A stretch of DNA of 60,000 nt from Strigamia acuminata. Lineage: Eukaryota; Arthropoda; Chilopoda; Geophilomorpha; Linotaeniidae. How positions within the stretch are numbered: the stretch's first letter is position 1; each line of letters starts with the position of its first letter. Shown here piece after piece: positions 10,450-21,300 of the stretch. The position numbers and the translations under genes are program-made. The stretch lies in contig OX442314.1 of assembly GCA_949358305.1 (NCBI GenBank), positions 30,739,118 to 30,799,117 on the forward strand, in the 5' to 3' direction. The notes under the pieces are model-generated. The model did not search any database and had not been told where the DNA came from. It saw only the letters and a program-made list of their open reading frames with translations.

Positions 10450-11867
10450 CTAGAAATGTTTGAGATGATCATCCCAATTATCTGAATACACAATTACGTC
10501 ATCCAAATAAACTAACGCGTAGTCTTGCAAAGCTGAGCCTAAAATGCCTTCCATCAGACGCTGGAAAGTACAAGGCGCATTGCAAAGGCCGAACGGCATT
10601 CGCACGAATTGATAAGGGCCGTTTGGCGTATAAAACGCCGTATTTGGACGATCTTCCTCACACATTGCGACTTGGTAGTAACCTTTAACAAGGTCAATAG
10701 ACGTAAAATACTTTGCCGGACCAGTATTATGCAACAAAAGGTCAATACTTGGCATTTGTATTACTTTGACTTCAGTGATGGCATTCAGCCACCGGTAGTC
10801 AATGCACATCCTATACGAGCCGTCAGGCTTCGCAACAATGACGGGATGATTTATGAAGGGCCCTTTGGCCTTTTCAATGAGTCCATCCTGTTCCAATTCT
10901 GCAGCTAGTTTGGTCATAATGGCTCTCTTGGCCGGGTTATACATTCTATACTGCATTTTGGGCAATGAATGCCCTTCTTTAAACTTAATACGATGTTGGG
11001 TCACGTTAGTGCACCCAACTTGATCACGAAATACATTCGGTATCGAGTTAACCACTTCGCGAAGTGCTAGTCTTTGTTCCGGAGTGCAGTCGCTCTCCTC
11101 AACTAATTTTTCATCCCAAGTCAACACAGGAGTGTCTGTTAACTCAATTGAGTTGAGAGTGGACGACAGTCCTAAATAATCGAATGTAATTCGATTTAAC
11201 GGGGCGAGGGCCAAATTGGCTTCTTCCGATTCATAAGGAGCGGACCAATTAGGTTTATCTGCACAAGAGAACTCTTGTAAATGTGGATGCGGACTAATTT
11301 TCTGTCTGCGCATGAAATTGTGACCAAGTATCAAGCCACAAACTCGTTTTGCTAAAACGATGAAATTCATTGGTGTAAATTCATCAGCCCATTGCACGCA
11401 CAAAGTTATTTGTCCGACAGGCTTGTGTGCTACGCCTACAGCGTTAACCAACATATTTCTGGGGGCCTCTTGCAAAAATTCTGGCAAAGCCTGAGTTTCA
11501 GACAAGAGTTGTTCCCCAATGTAACATTGAGATGCTCCTGTATCCATGAGCGCATTGTAGGTGAGTCCACCAATTGTGATCTTCATTCGAGGATCATCTT
11601 TATTATTACCTAAAGTAATATTGTGCAAATTGTTACCACCTATGACTCGATTGAGTCGGCAAAGTCTACAGAATTTCTTCGTGTAGCACTTGTGTGGAAA
11701 CAATGTCAGATTTTTAAATTGCTCTGTCATTTTTTGCAGATTTTCCTCTACTCCGCCACTATGACTAGTGGCTATGTCTAGACAAACAGTGTCTACATCC
11801 ATAAATAAAGTCTCCGATGTAGCATTAGCTACTTCTGGGGGATGGAATAAACCTTCGTCCCCCGGAT
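10450..11867 (-). pseudogene. pol: Element A pol: protease and truncated reverse transcriptase
   Basis: The frame is open from the gag frameshift site; the first ATG is at 11802. It encodes an aspartic protease (ALMDTGASQCYIG, about residue 83 from that ATG) and the palm and fingers of a Ty3/gypsy reverse transcriptase, with MCIDYRWLN, FVRMPFGLCNAPCTFQRL and the catalytic YLDDVIVYS (about residue 434). It stops at HLKHF with a TAG at 10450. The RT thumb and connection, RNase H and integrase are absent; the sequence goes straight into the third ORF in another frame. A deletion that removed the rest of pol is the simplest reading. Confidence 0.92.
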
Positions 11868-11877
11868 CTAGTTTTTT
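11837..11877 (-). promoter_or_regulatory. Element A gag-pol -1 ribosomal frameshift signal
   Basis: On the minus strand the gag frame ends TCA AAA AAC TAG, which contains the heptamer A_AAA_AAC (11877-11871) directly before the stop. After a 7-base spacer comes a 6-bp stem, GGGGGA (11863-11858) with TCCCCC (11842-11837), enclosing a 15-base loop. Pol lies in the -1 frame and is open through the heptamer. Heptamer, spacing and frame all fit known retroviral -1 frameshift sites. Confidence 0.85.
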
Positions 11878-14078
11878 GAACTAGTCGCACTTGAATCAGC
11901 AGATTCGGGCTTGATCAAAGTCTTGACCATTTCTGCCAACGAGTTAGTCAGCGAAGTTTGTAACTTATTTTCAAAAGTATTAAGTTTTGCATCAAGTTTA
12001 GCATCTAGTGTTGCATCCAACACTTCTTGAGTTATCCATCTGTTATTAGAACGTTTAGAAGTAGGATCCACAGTCGGGGAATCCGGGGTACTTCGTTTTT
12101 GCAACTCTTCAGAGTTGAAATTTGCACGTGGTTTTAAATCTGGACATTCTCGACGCATGTGTCCTGGTTTCTTACAGTGGTAACAAACTAATTGACCACG
12201 TCTGGTCTGATCTACTACTCCATTTATTAAATAAACGGCCTCGCACTCCTCAGGTAACTCTTCCTCACAAATATTAAGTTGTTCTTGTGAATCCAAAGTT
12301 AAAGATTTAGCATTTGTCTTCGACTGAGGACGTGTGTCAGTTTTCCGAGGTGGAAAAACAATTGGATTGGAAATATTTTCCCTTGCTCCATTAGCTGTAC
12401 GACTGTACAAGCCTTTATTTTTCGTTATAACGGTATAAATCTCTGTCAGAGGTAAATCCGCTATGCCTTGCGTATGCAAAAGCAAATCATTAGCAGGAGT
12501 TACACTCCCGATAAAAAGACATCCAGCCCCTTTTGCATCAAGACTGTCTTGTAATATCCATAACTGGTAATATTTGTGCATAAAGTCGTAAAGACTTTCT
12601 GTTTCCAGTTGTTTCAACTTAGTTAGTTGGTTCGTCCGCTCTTGTCGCGTGGCTACAAACCGCTCTTTGAACGCCTGTTCAAATACTTCCCAAGATATGA
12701 AATCTTCTCTCCTTTCATGAAACCAACCATGCGCTTGCTCGGTTAGATAACCGGCTACACCTTTAACAAGCATGTCATCGAGTGACATGTTTCGCAGGAA
12801 AGCGACATTTTTTACAATGTTGAGAAAGCGTTCGCTTTCTTCTGCTTTTCCGGAGAATACGGGAATGTCTGGGGGCTTCAAACAGTTAGTTTGAGGGACA
12901 GTGGCGGAACTTTTCCCTGCCTGCATCAACTTGTGCATGGTCGTGGCAATGGACGCGAGGTCATCAGCCGTCATTCCAAAGCTACTGGGGGGGCGCGAGT
13001 TGTCATTTGACGACCCGCCATTGTTTGGTTGACTCGAGTTATTTTGACTTGAGCTACCACTATTGGGGTTGAAATTATTCGACCCTCCTTGATTTGACCT
13101 ACCGTGGTTACCAAAGTTCGAATAGTTATTCGAATTGCCTTGGTTCCCATAATTCGAATGATTATTAGAATTACCCTGATTGTCAAAATTCGGACGATAG
13201 TTCGAATTACCTGGCGTGCCCCGATTCAAATAGTTATTTGAATTTCCTGGAGTTCCAGTAGAAGGATTATTTAAATCGTTCGGATTAATTGGGTTATTCG
13301 AGTTCGGAGGAACTGAGTGACCCTTTTGCAAGTTAGGTGCGGGACTAGAATTGTTTGCAAATCTAGAATTTGGATCAAAACGGTAGTTTGGACCTCTAGT
13401 CACATTTAAATTTGGATTCAAATTTCCAGCGAGATTCGGACAACTATTTGATCCGTTTGGGAAACTTGGATTGGGATTGGCCATATTCGGCGGACCCATA
13501 TTCGCTCTGTTGAACGTTTTTTCGAAGTTTCCGGGATTAGTAAATCCCCTTTGTTGGTTGCGAGTGAAGTTATTCGCTCGTAATCGTTGTTGGAAAGCAC
13601 GATTAAAATCTCCTGGTGTCAAATTCGACTGATCTTGACGAGGAGGTTGTGCAGTTTTATTTCTATATCTAGAAATAGGCGTCGAAGGAGTGGGACTAAA
13701 ATTATTTAATCTTTGGCTGGCTGGGGAATTAGGTTGCTCCGACGTAGTACGACGCGTGTGTACAAAATCTAATACTTCGGTCAAAGATCTAAATTGGTTT
13801 GGGTTCAAACCGTGATCCTGACAAAATAATAGACCGCCTCGGCCTAAATGAGAACCTTCAGGAATGCATTCCTCTTCTCCAGGCGGAGTAGGTTCACGTG
13901 GAGCCCTATTCTCTCCAGATGGTCCGGCTGTTTCATTTGAAACGCCATTATGGACCGCGTGGTTTTCCACTTCTTCAGTTCCATTAGGAACAGGTATAAA
14001 CCCGGATAGATTCATTCCACCGGTCAAACAAGTTCTTTCCTTACCACGGGTGTTCATGTGATGCTGGTTATTAGTCAT
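11868..14078 (-). CDS. gag: Element A gag polyprotein
   Basis: 736 residues from the first ATG (minus strand, 14078); the frame is open six codons further only from TTG. The N-terminal 380 residues are low-complexity, rich in Asn, Pro, Ser and Gly, with a repeated GNSNNYxNxGNxG motif. A retrotransposon Gag capsid-like helical region (about 430-540) includes HGWFHERREDFISWEVFEQ. A CCHC zinc knuckle, CYHCKKPGHMRREC, sits at about 630-645. A C-terminal coiled-coil-like segment (LDAKLDAKLNTFENKLQTSL) precedes the frameshift site. The frame is intact although pol is broken, so Gag might still be made. Its leader is split by element B, which inserted about 118 bp upstream of the ATG. Confidence 0.9.
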   Translation of the reverse strand: MTNNQHHMNTRGKERTCLTGGMNLSGFIPVPNGTEEVENHAVHNGVSNETAGPSGENRAPREPTPPGEEECIPEGSHLGRGGLLFCQDHGLNPNQFRSLTEVLDFVHTRRTTSEQPNSPASQRLNNFSPTPSTPISRYRNKTAQPPRQDQSNLTPGDFNRAFQQRLRANNFTRNQQRGFTNPGNFEKTFNRANMGPPNMANPNPSFPNGSNSCPNLAGNLNPNLNVTRGPNYRFDPNSRFANNSSPAPNLQKGHSVPPNSNNPINPNDLNNPSTGTPGNSNNYLNRGTPGNSNYRPNFDNQGNSNNHSNYGNQGNSNNYSNFGNHGRSNQGGSNNFNPNSGSSSQNNSSQPNNGGSSNDNSRPPSSFGMTADDLASIATTMHKLMQAGKSSATVPQTNCLKPPDIPVFSGKAEESERFLNIVKNVAFLRNMSLDDMLVKGVAGYLTEQAHGWFHERREDFISWEVFEQAFKERFVATRQERTNQLTKLKQLETESLYDFMHKYYQLWILQDSLDAKGAGCLFIGSVTPANDLLLHTQGIADLPLTEIYTVITKNKGLYSRTANGARENISNPIVFPPRKTDTRPQSKTNAKSLTLDSQEQLNICEEELPEECEAVYLINGVVDQTRRGQLVCYHCKKPGHMRRECPDLKPRANFNSEELQKRSTPDSPTVDPTSKRSNNRWITQEVLDATLDAKLDAKLNTFENKLQTSLTNSLAEMVKTLIKPESADSSATSSKN

Positions 14079-14195
14079 AACTAAACTTAAAACCAAGAAA
14101 ATTTCCTAAGTCTGAGAGATAACGATGAAGTTGCAAACGTTCAGGAGGATCGCAAACGAAGCAGTGGTCACACTAGTTCGAATGGAAGTATGGGT

Positions 14196-15213
14196 TGTTG
14201 TGACCCGACTGGACCGGGGTCAACGAAGAGTTTCTCTCGTGACCTCGTTTCGGGTGTAAGGGGAGCCGCAAGCGCGTCTCCCTTCCCTCAGTGCATTGAC
14301 ATCTAGTCAATGGACAGGCGTCTGCCCTGAGGGAGTGGGGATGGCTCGTCCACCCCACCATTGGGTGATTCCGGTCACCTGTCAACCCCGCTTTGTGCAA
14401 AGGAATGTGCCTTGCACTGAGCGGGCAGAACCAACACAACCATCAAACGAGAAACACACGTAAAACCCGTCGTCCTACAAGATCAGGCCCAAGTAAATAT
14501 ACTGGGATTGACCAAGGACAAAGGACAATTTACCGTGAGTACGTTTGGTCAGTGTCAAACTCCGCAGAGTAACCTGCGAGATAAGATTACCACACTATTT
14601 TAGCACACCAGCTAGAAATAGTAAAAACCACTCCAGTTTAGCGAGTTGTGCAGACAAACGGTCGCACAAGCCTAAACTGCAGTAAAACCACGACGAGCGT
14701 TCCCGCCGCTGTGTGACCGCCGGGAGCCAGAAGAGTCCGCCGCTGTGTGATCGCCGGACACCACACAAAAACCTAGACAACAGACCGAAGTAAGCCTTTT
14801 AACTAAGCATTCACTCGCGCCCGACCAGCGTGAGCCCGAAGGACCAGCCAGAGACGAGCCGAGGACGCCATATTGCCACGCCGGCCCAAGACGACATCAC
14901 GTTGCTACAACGAGGACGCCATCTTGGACACGCACGAGACAACAGACGACCTCGCCGATTCCAGCCAGCTTTCATCTTACCTTTGCCTTTCCATTTCCCA
15001 TCACCCATTCCGATTTACATTTTACTTACCCTTTATAGATATATATATAAGATATATCTGTACATTGCCCCGCAGAATAAATCTATATTATATTTTACCT
15101 TTTATATCTGTGTAATCATTTCTTTGGGTAAACCGCTTGAGCAAAGCGGTAGTGAGTTAGTCGAATTAAGTAATCAACCCACGAGTTAGCGACGGTTAGA
15201 GTTGAGCGCGACA
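14196..15213 (+). repeat. Element B 5' LTR (1018 bp)
   Basis: Bounded by TG...CA and paired with 26678-27695. It contains a TATA-like run near 15037-15058 (TATAGATATATATATAAG) and AATAAA at 15076-15081, so U3/R probably lies in the last 200 bp. Small ORFs inside it recur in the other LTR and are not genes. Confidence 0.95.
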
Positions 15214-15215
15214 CG

Positions 15216-15233
15216 TGGGGGCCTGTCCGGGAT
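15216..15233 (+). other. Element B primer-binding site, tRNA-Pro type
   Basis: Two bases after the LTR, TGGGGGCCTGTCCGGGAT matches the complement of the animal tRNA-Pro 3' end at 16 of 18 positions. The same tRNA primes murine leukaemia virus-type retroviruses. Confidence 0.8.
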
Positions 15234-15285
15234 CAAGTCGAATAACTGATTCTAACCTGTGATTACATCATACCCAAAGCAAGAA

Positions 15286-18200
15286 ATGGCAGATAATACC
15301 CGAGTAACAGATTCCGACTCCGACGCAAACAAGAGAGCCGGCAGTCGTAAAGGCGCCGACTATCACTTGCGATCTGGAGGTCCCTTACCCAAAGCCTCAG
15401 CGCACGAAGCGAGGCAAAAACGGCGTAAGCCTAAACCCGATCGTAGAAGCGCATCCGAGGCATCGCACCCGTCTCGCACCGAGACGAGGCAGCGATTGGA
15501 CGAGACAGAGCGGGGTGAAGAGCAATCTCACTCCAAACTGCCGCGTTCTAACCGTGACGGCGAGACGAGCGGAAACGAGGTTTTATCCCGTAACCAATCG
15601 CCTCGTCTAACGCACGACACCGAGGTGGGCAGTCCGAAAGCAGCGTCTCCGATACAAAAGACGGCCTCAAATACGACCGCTAATTCGGCACTAAACACGC
15701 CAATTACGCAAAGCCGCCCAGCTTCGGTCAGGTCCGAAGGACACAAGTCCAACTCATCCTCTGTCAAGCGTGTTTCGAGCCAGCCTTACAGCGTCTCGGG
15801 CACCTTGATTGATGCGATGCAATTGGCACAGGCGGAAGGAGTGAGATACACCCTTCCGACGGGGAAAATTACCGTGTACGAAACGTTACAGATCGTACGT
15901 GCAGCTTTAAAAGCGCACAGTGTATCCCCACAAATCACCATTGTTGAAGGTGCACACGCTCAACAATTGGTTGATTCCGCTCAATTTGAAGCGGATGCAG
16001 AGAACGAGGCTCGTCAAGCCATTCGCGAGAGACGGAGGAAGCTGGCGGAAAGAGAAGCGCAAGCTCTCGAGTACGGCAGAACCCAGCCCAATCCGACTAC
16101 TCCCGAGGAGGTAGAAATAGTTGACCGAGCCCTGAGAGCACATCGATATGCTTTCCACTCGCAACAAAAAGCAGAGCGAGCATTTATGGCCAGATTGCGA
16201 CGAGATGACCCGAAATCCGTCCGCAAACCAGAGGTCAGTTCATCCGAGCTGTCCGACGAGAGCCTAGAGGGAGACCCAAAGCGCACGCCGAAGGCCAAAC
16301 CCAAACCCCAGCCGGAGAGAGCAACACCAGCTACTCCGCGCAAGAGAGATGCGTCGGCCAGAGAACAACAAACTCGGCCCCGCATGCAAGCTCTCGATTC
16401 AGCCACAAATAATGCGATAACGCGATTAATCAACGCTAATAATGCTAGGCGAAATGAAGAGCAAGCTCTCACAAGCCAACAGCATGATAATCCACAAGGG
16501 ACTGAGTGGCAACAACCAGTGCCCATCCTTAAAGACGACGAGTCGTCAAGGAGACAATCGCATGATCGCACATCTTCGCGAGGAGAAGGCAAACGCGACG
16601 AAAGACCGAAATATTATCGCTACGGAAATAGTGATTCGTCGTCAGATGGGCTGGAGTCAAATGCACCCAGTCATCACGATTCGGAGAGAGGTTCCGGAGA
16701 AAGACGAAGGGAAAGAGAGCGCGATGAACGCAGGGAAAGGGAACGTGACGACCGTCGTAGGGGCCGGAAAGAGTCAAACTCTTCACGGCGCAACCCGCCA
16801 CGCCACTCACCGTCTCCTGACCCCAGCTCCGACCCCTCATCCAACGACGACAGACGAAAGGAAAAATCAAGTAATCGCCGGAAGAGATCCAACTCTCCGC
16901 GCGATAGAGAGAAACGACGTCGATCGGAAAATAGCGACCACCGACGGGAGGAGTTTCAGGACCTTCCCCGACAAAGCGCGTTTACCGATTCGACGGGTCG
17001 GCAGTATACGATGGGAGAGCTTGGAAGAGCCCTACTCGGCTCGTTAAAAGCCGAGGGAATTGATCTGAGCAAACGAAACGATCGTAATCGTAGCACTGGT
17101 GACCGCGTAAAGAAAAAATACGCTGTCTCCCGACGTGACACCATGAGTGTTACCGGGAATATTAGGTGGCAATTTTATATTCAGAACCGTTTCGACGGGT
17201 CATGGAAAGCGGGAGATCGCTTCCTTGACGAAGTAATTCGAATTAAGACTGCCACTAAAGCCACCGTAGGAGACATGCTCACCCACGGTATTGTCGAGCT
17301 AATGACAGGCTCGGCACGTGAGTGGTACCAAGGATTGAAAGGCGTCAATTGGGACGACTTTTTAATGAGATTCGACCTGCGCTACGGCGAGACACCCGAA
17401 GAGGTGAGCCGAAAGATGCGAGGTCTTCGCCAGATGCCTGGTGAAACCATAATGGATTACGACATTCGCGCCAGATTGTTGTTCGAAAAGGCCCCGATGG
17501 AATTTCACGCCACGGGATTCAACCTTTTCTTTCTCGGCGGTTTGTCGGAATACTCGCAAAGGGTGCTACTTGAAGAAAGGGCACCGACAGGAGGTAGCTA
17601 CGAGGAGATGAGCGCCTTCCTGTTCGAGAACACGATAGATATCGAGAAGAGATATTATTCCGCTTTACCAGAAGCGGAGAAAGCAGCGACCGCAAAACGT
17701 CTCAAGTTGAGTGCGGAAAGATATGGGGCGACAGATAAGATTATGCGCCCTACTGAATATCTTAGCGGTATAATGGAGCTGGCAGAAGCTAGCGTTGGTT
17801 TGCAAATAAAAAATAAACTGACATCCACGCTGCCTTCCAACCCTTTGGCCGCCCCTAAAAAGGCACCGACAGCGTCAGCCATGCAAGCGACACTGGAGGA
17901 GGTCAAGGAGGGGGAGGAAGCCGAACAAAATGTCGGAAAATCAGACGAAAAAGAAGAAAAAGACGATTATTCGACGGACGAAGAAATACGAAGCTATCGC
18001 GATACCTTATCAACGGGTTGCGATGAGGAAGGACCGCTAGTACATCTCATCCATCGAGATAGAGCGGTAGAAGAATTTCGCGCCAGGTTAAAACCAAATG
18101 CCGGTCGAATTCCGAAGTATTTTCGGAAAAATTACACGCCACCGTCGAAAGCAGACCCTGAAAAGAAAAAATCGACTGAAGCCCCAAGAGACAAATCAAA

Positions 18201-18369
18201 TATTCGCTGTTTCAAGTGTAACCAACCGGGCCACTACTCCAATGAGTGCCCAAGAACAGCGAAAGAAGACGCTAAGTTTGACGCGATAATGAAGCAGATG
18301 GCAGAGATTAAACTCGCCATGGCAAAAAACGAGTCAAAAAACGAGTCAGCGCAGGCGGCGAAGAAATAA
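15286..18369 (+). CDS. gag: Element B gag polyprotein
   Basis: 1027 residues from the first ATG (15286); nine more codons are open upstream but begin with GTG. The N-terminal third is charged and disordered. Residues about 465-560 are an SR/RD/RE-rich tract like those of RNA-splicing and RNA-binding proteins. The capsid-like retrotransposon Gag region (about 630-770) contains REWYQGLKGVNWDDFLMRF and MDYDIRARLLFEKAP. An acidic linker follows. A single CCHC knuckle, CFKCNQPGHYSNEC, is at about 975-990. It ends SKNESAQAAKK over the frameshift signal. It is about twice the usual gypsy Gag length, mainly because of the N-terminal and SR-rich extensions. No signal peptide is present. Confidence 0.93.
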   Translation: MADNTRVTDSDSDANKRAGSRKGADYHLRSGGPLPKASAHEARQKRRKPKPDRRSASEASHPSRTETRQRLDETERGEEQSHSKLPRSNRDGETSGNEVLSRNQSPRLTHDTEVGSPKAASPIQKTASNTTANSALNTPITQSRPASVRSEGHKSNSSSVKRVSSQPYSVSGTLIDAMQLAQAEGVRYTLPTGKITVYETLQIVRAALKAHSVSPQITIVEGAHAQQLVDSAQFEADAENEARQAIRERRRKLAEREAQALEYGRTQPNPTTPEEVEIVDRALRAHRYAFHSQQKAERAFMARLRRDDPKSVRKPEVSSSELSDESLEGDPKRTPKAKPKPQPERATPATPRKRDASAREQQTRPRMQALDSATNNAITRLINANNARRNEEQALTSQQHDNPQGTEWQQPVPILKDDESSRRQSHDRTSSRGEGKRDERPKYYRYGNSDSSSDGLESNAPSHHDSERGSGERRRERERDERRERERDDRRRGRKESNSSRRNPPRHSPSPDPSSDPSSNDDRRKEKSSNRRKRSNSPRDREKRRRSENSDHRREEFQDLPRQSAFTDSTGRQYTMGELGRALLGSLKAEGIDLSKRNDRNRSTGDRVKKKYAVSRRDTMSVTGNIRWQFYIQNRFDGSWKAGDRFLDEVIRIKTATKATVGDMLTHGIVELMTGSAREWYQGLKGVNWDDFLMRFDLRYGETPEEVSRKMRGLRQMPGETIMDYDIRARLLFEKAPMEFHATGFNLFFLGGLSEYSQRVLLEERAPTGGSYEEMSAFLFENTIDIEKRYYSALPEAEKAATAKRLKLSAERYGATDKIMRPTEYLSGIMELAEASVGLQIKNKLTSTLPSNPLAAPKKAPTASAMQATLEEVKEGEEAEQNVGKSDEKEEKDDYSTDEEIRSYRDTLSTGCDEEGPLVHLIHRDRAVEEFRARLKPNAGRIPKYFRKNYTPPSKADPEKKKSTEAPRDKSNIRCFKCNQPGHYSNECPRTAKEDAKFDAIMKQMAEIKLAMAKNESKNESAQAAKK

Positions 18370-18387
18370 TTTCTCGACCGTCTGCGC
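18324..18387 (+). promoter_or_regulatory. Element B gag-pol -1 frameshift signal with hairpin around the gag stop
   Basis: Two in-frame slippery heptamers A_AAA_AAC lie at 18324-18330 and 18336-18342. Six bases after the second, GCGCAGGCGG (18349-18358) pairs with CCGTCTGCGC (18378-18387), ten pairs including one G-U. Inside, CG + AGAAA pairs with TTTCT + CG, with one bulged A on each side. The remaining loop is TAA (18367-18369), exactly the gag stop. Pol is in the -1 frame and open from 18312. All three requirements (heptamer, short spacer, stable stem) are met. Confidence 0.9.
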
Positions 18388-18392
18388 CATTC

Positions 18393-21300
18393 ATGAAGAA
18401 AAAGGGGTTTAACAAAGGGTTCGATAAGCCGCCACCAGTCAAAGAAATGGGTAGTGACATAGCTAACGCCCAAATTCAAGACAGGGCCAACAACGCTTTG
18501 CAGGTAATTACCGCAAACGCTGAGGCTGAGGCGGAAGAACCGAACCTACTGCTTGAAGAATTACCTCAAGTAGTCGAAGACACAGAAGAATTTCGTGTTT
18601 TCATGTGCAACGTGGCGGTCGAATACACCAACCGCCTATGTATGTTGCCCATGACAATAGAACGTGAAAAAATTATGGGACTACTAGACTCGGGAGCAGA
18701 TCGCTCGTTCGTTTCCGAAGACATAGTAGCATCATTGGGTCTCACCGATAAGATAAAAGGCGTTAATAAAAATATACGTCTAAAAACCGCCAACGGAATG
18801 GCGCGTCCAAAAGGAGTTATATTATTGACCATGGAGTGGCTCGGAGGAGTAGAACAGCACCCTTTCCTGGTCCTGCCCACATGCGACAGAATTTTTCTGT
18901 TGGGCTTAGACCTCATGGCGTCAATGGAAATACAACCCAATCCAATAACGAAATCTTGGAATTATATCAGAAATGATAAGGAAAGACCCGCAATTGTCGT
19001 GCCACCAGCTCTTGTAAAAGAAGCGGCCGACAAGACACAGTGGGAGAAAGGCCTAAAGAAATTCGTTCAAGATTACGATTTTAAAGCATTCGTAACAGAA
19101 TTGCAACGGGACAATGTAGTGGAAACGCTTGTCGCCGACGCCGCTTTAGAATTAAACGAAGCGGCAGCCCTACGAAGGGTCCTACTTAAATATGAGGGGA
19201 TCCTGTCGAAAAAACCGGGCCGAACGAATAGGGCTATTCACGAAATTAAATTGACGGATAATAAACCTATACGAGTTGCGTATAAGGGAATGAACCCGCA
19301 AAAACGTGAAATAGTGCAAAAAATGTGCCAAGAAATGCTAGACAGTGGCATTGTCTCCGAGGCCCAGGGAGAATACGCGACGCGAGTTGTGCTCGTGATG
19401 CGCCCGGGCTCGGACCCACGCCTATGCATTGATTACCGCCCATTAAACGCGGTGACAGAGATAGATCCCATACAGATGCCGTCTATCGAATCCATTTTGA
19501 GAGAGCTTAGCCCCTTTTCTTGGGTTACGACGATGGATCTGTCGAAGGGATACTGGCAGGTTGAGATGAGGCCAGAGGATAAGATAAAAACAGCATTTTA
19601 CTCGCCAATTGGACGGTTGATGTTCAACGTCATGCCATTTGGTTTAGTGAATGCTCCCAGTACCTTTCAGAGGCTAATCGAAAGCGTATTGGGTGATATC
19701 CTGCATCAGTTTGTATGGGCATACCTAGATGACATAGTTATTGCCTCTAAAACATTCGAAGAGCACATTGAGCACATCGACCAAGTGCTCACCCGGCTGG
19801 CAAAAGCTGGGTTACACGTGCATCCGGGCAAAAGCAAGTTCTGTCGAAAGGAGCTTGCCTTCCTGGGTTATCGCATTGGAGTCAATGGTTTAGCTATTGG
19901 CCCCGAAAAAATCGATGCGATTAATCGTTTCCCACCACCCGAGGACGTTAAAGGTGTCCAACGGTTTATGGGAATGATAAACTTCTTCGGCAGGTTGCTA
20001 CCGGGTCTAGCTGAAGTGGCAGCCCCAGTTACCGACCTCCTGAAGAATGAAAACGAATTTGTATGGTCAAATGAGTGCAACATCGCATTTAATGCAATAA
20101 AGAGGATGCTGACGGAAGTCGGCGTAATGCCTCTACCCGACTTAAACCGGCCGTTCATATTACACACGGACGCCAGCAGAGTTGGGTTAGGAGCGGCGTT
20201 GCTCCAAACACACGTGCGCGACGGAGTCGAACAAGACCTGCCGTGCATGTTTATAAGTCGCAAACTCCAAGGCGCTGAAAAGAATTACAATGCCACCGAG
20301 TTGGAGTGTTTGGCCGTTGTGTGGGCCATAAGGAAATTCAGAGATTATCTCGAATATACCAAATTTGTGGTCCACACAGATCATCAAGCGTTACAATGGC
20401 TGATGAAATTAAAAGAGCCAGCCGGTCGACTAGCCAGATGGCAGTTAGAACTGATGGCATGCGACTTGACCATTCAATACAAGCCCGGCAAATATAACGT
20501 CGTGGCTGACGCTCTGTCACGGGCACCAGTGTCAGATCCAATCGACGCTGACGATGATGGCGAGGATGACTCCCGCATCATTTATTGCCCTACGAGTTGT
20601 CACCGTTGGGATTTAAGGAAGATGAATGAAATTCCCACCGCGTCTCCGGCAGACGTAAAATTCTGTGGATTCTGGACGCGGTTATACCAACCAGCTGCTG
20701 ACAATTACCCAAACGCAAAGAAGGAATTTAAGCTAGAGCGGAGAATAAATGACCCGCTTCTAAGCGCCTTCCACGCTCGTGTCGGCAAGCAAATGAAAAG
20801 CAATCCCCCAACAAGGGAGGAAATAATTGTGCAACAAAAATTAGACAAAAAATGTCAGGACAGAGCTAGATTCGTACTGACAGGAAGATATCCGCCCAAC
20901 TTAACCAGAAGGCAGAAGCGTCGTTATGCACACGAATCCATAGATTACCTATTGGATGACGGCCTTTTAGTGAAACATCACCCAAATCACCAAGATGACT
21001 TGAGTGAATCGGACACCGCAGTAAAGGTAGTAATACCTGCTTCCTTAATCGGTCGCGTGCTGTGGTTGTTACACGGGCACCCGCTTGCGAGCCATGCGGG
21101 AGTAAGCAGAACACTCTATCGTGCTACACAGCTTTTTCACTGGACAGGGATGAAAAAAGATATTGCTCTTTTTGTCCACCAATGTCAGCGATGTCAAGCG
21201 TGCAAGCCGAGGAGTAAATCACCATTCGAAACTATTTTCTTAGGGCCTTACGCGCCTTTTGATTGTTTAAGTGTCGATGTGATGGGCCCAAAACCCGTTA

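Noticed and set aside
14173-15189. Small ORFs in the element B LTR, repeated at 26646-27671
   Set aside because: Both copies are within LTRs; there is no domain and no evidence of translation.
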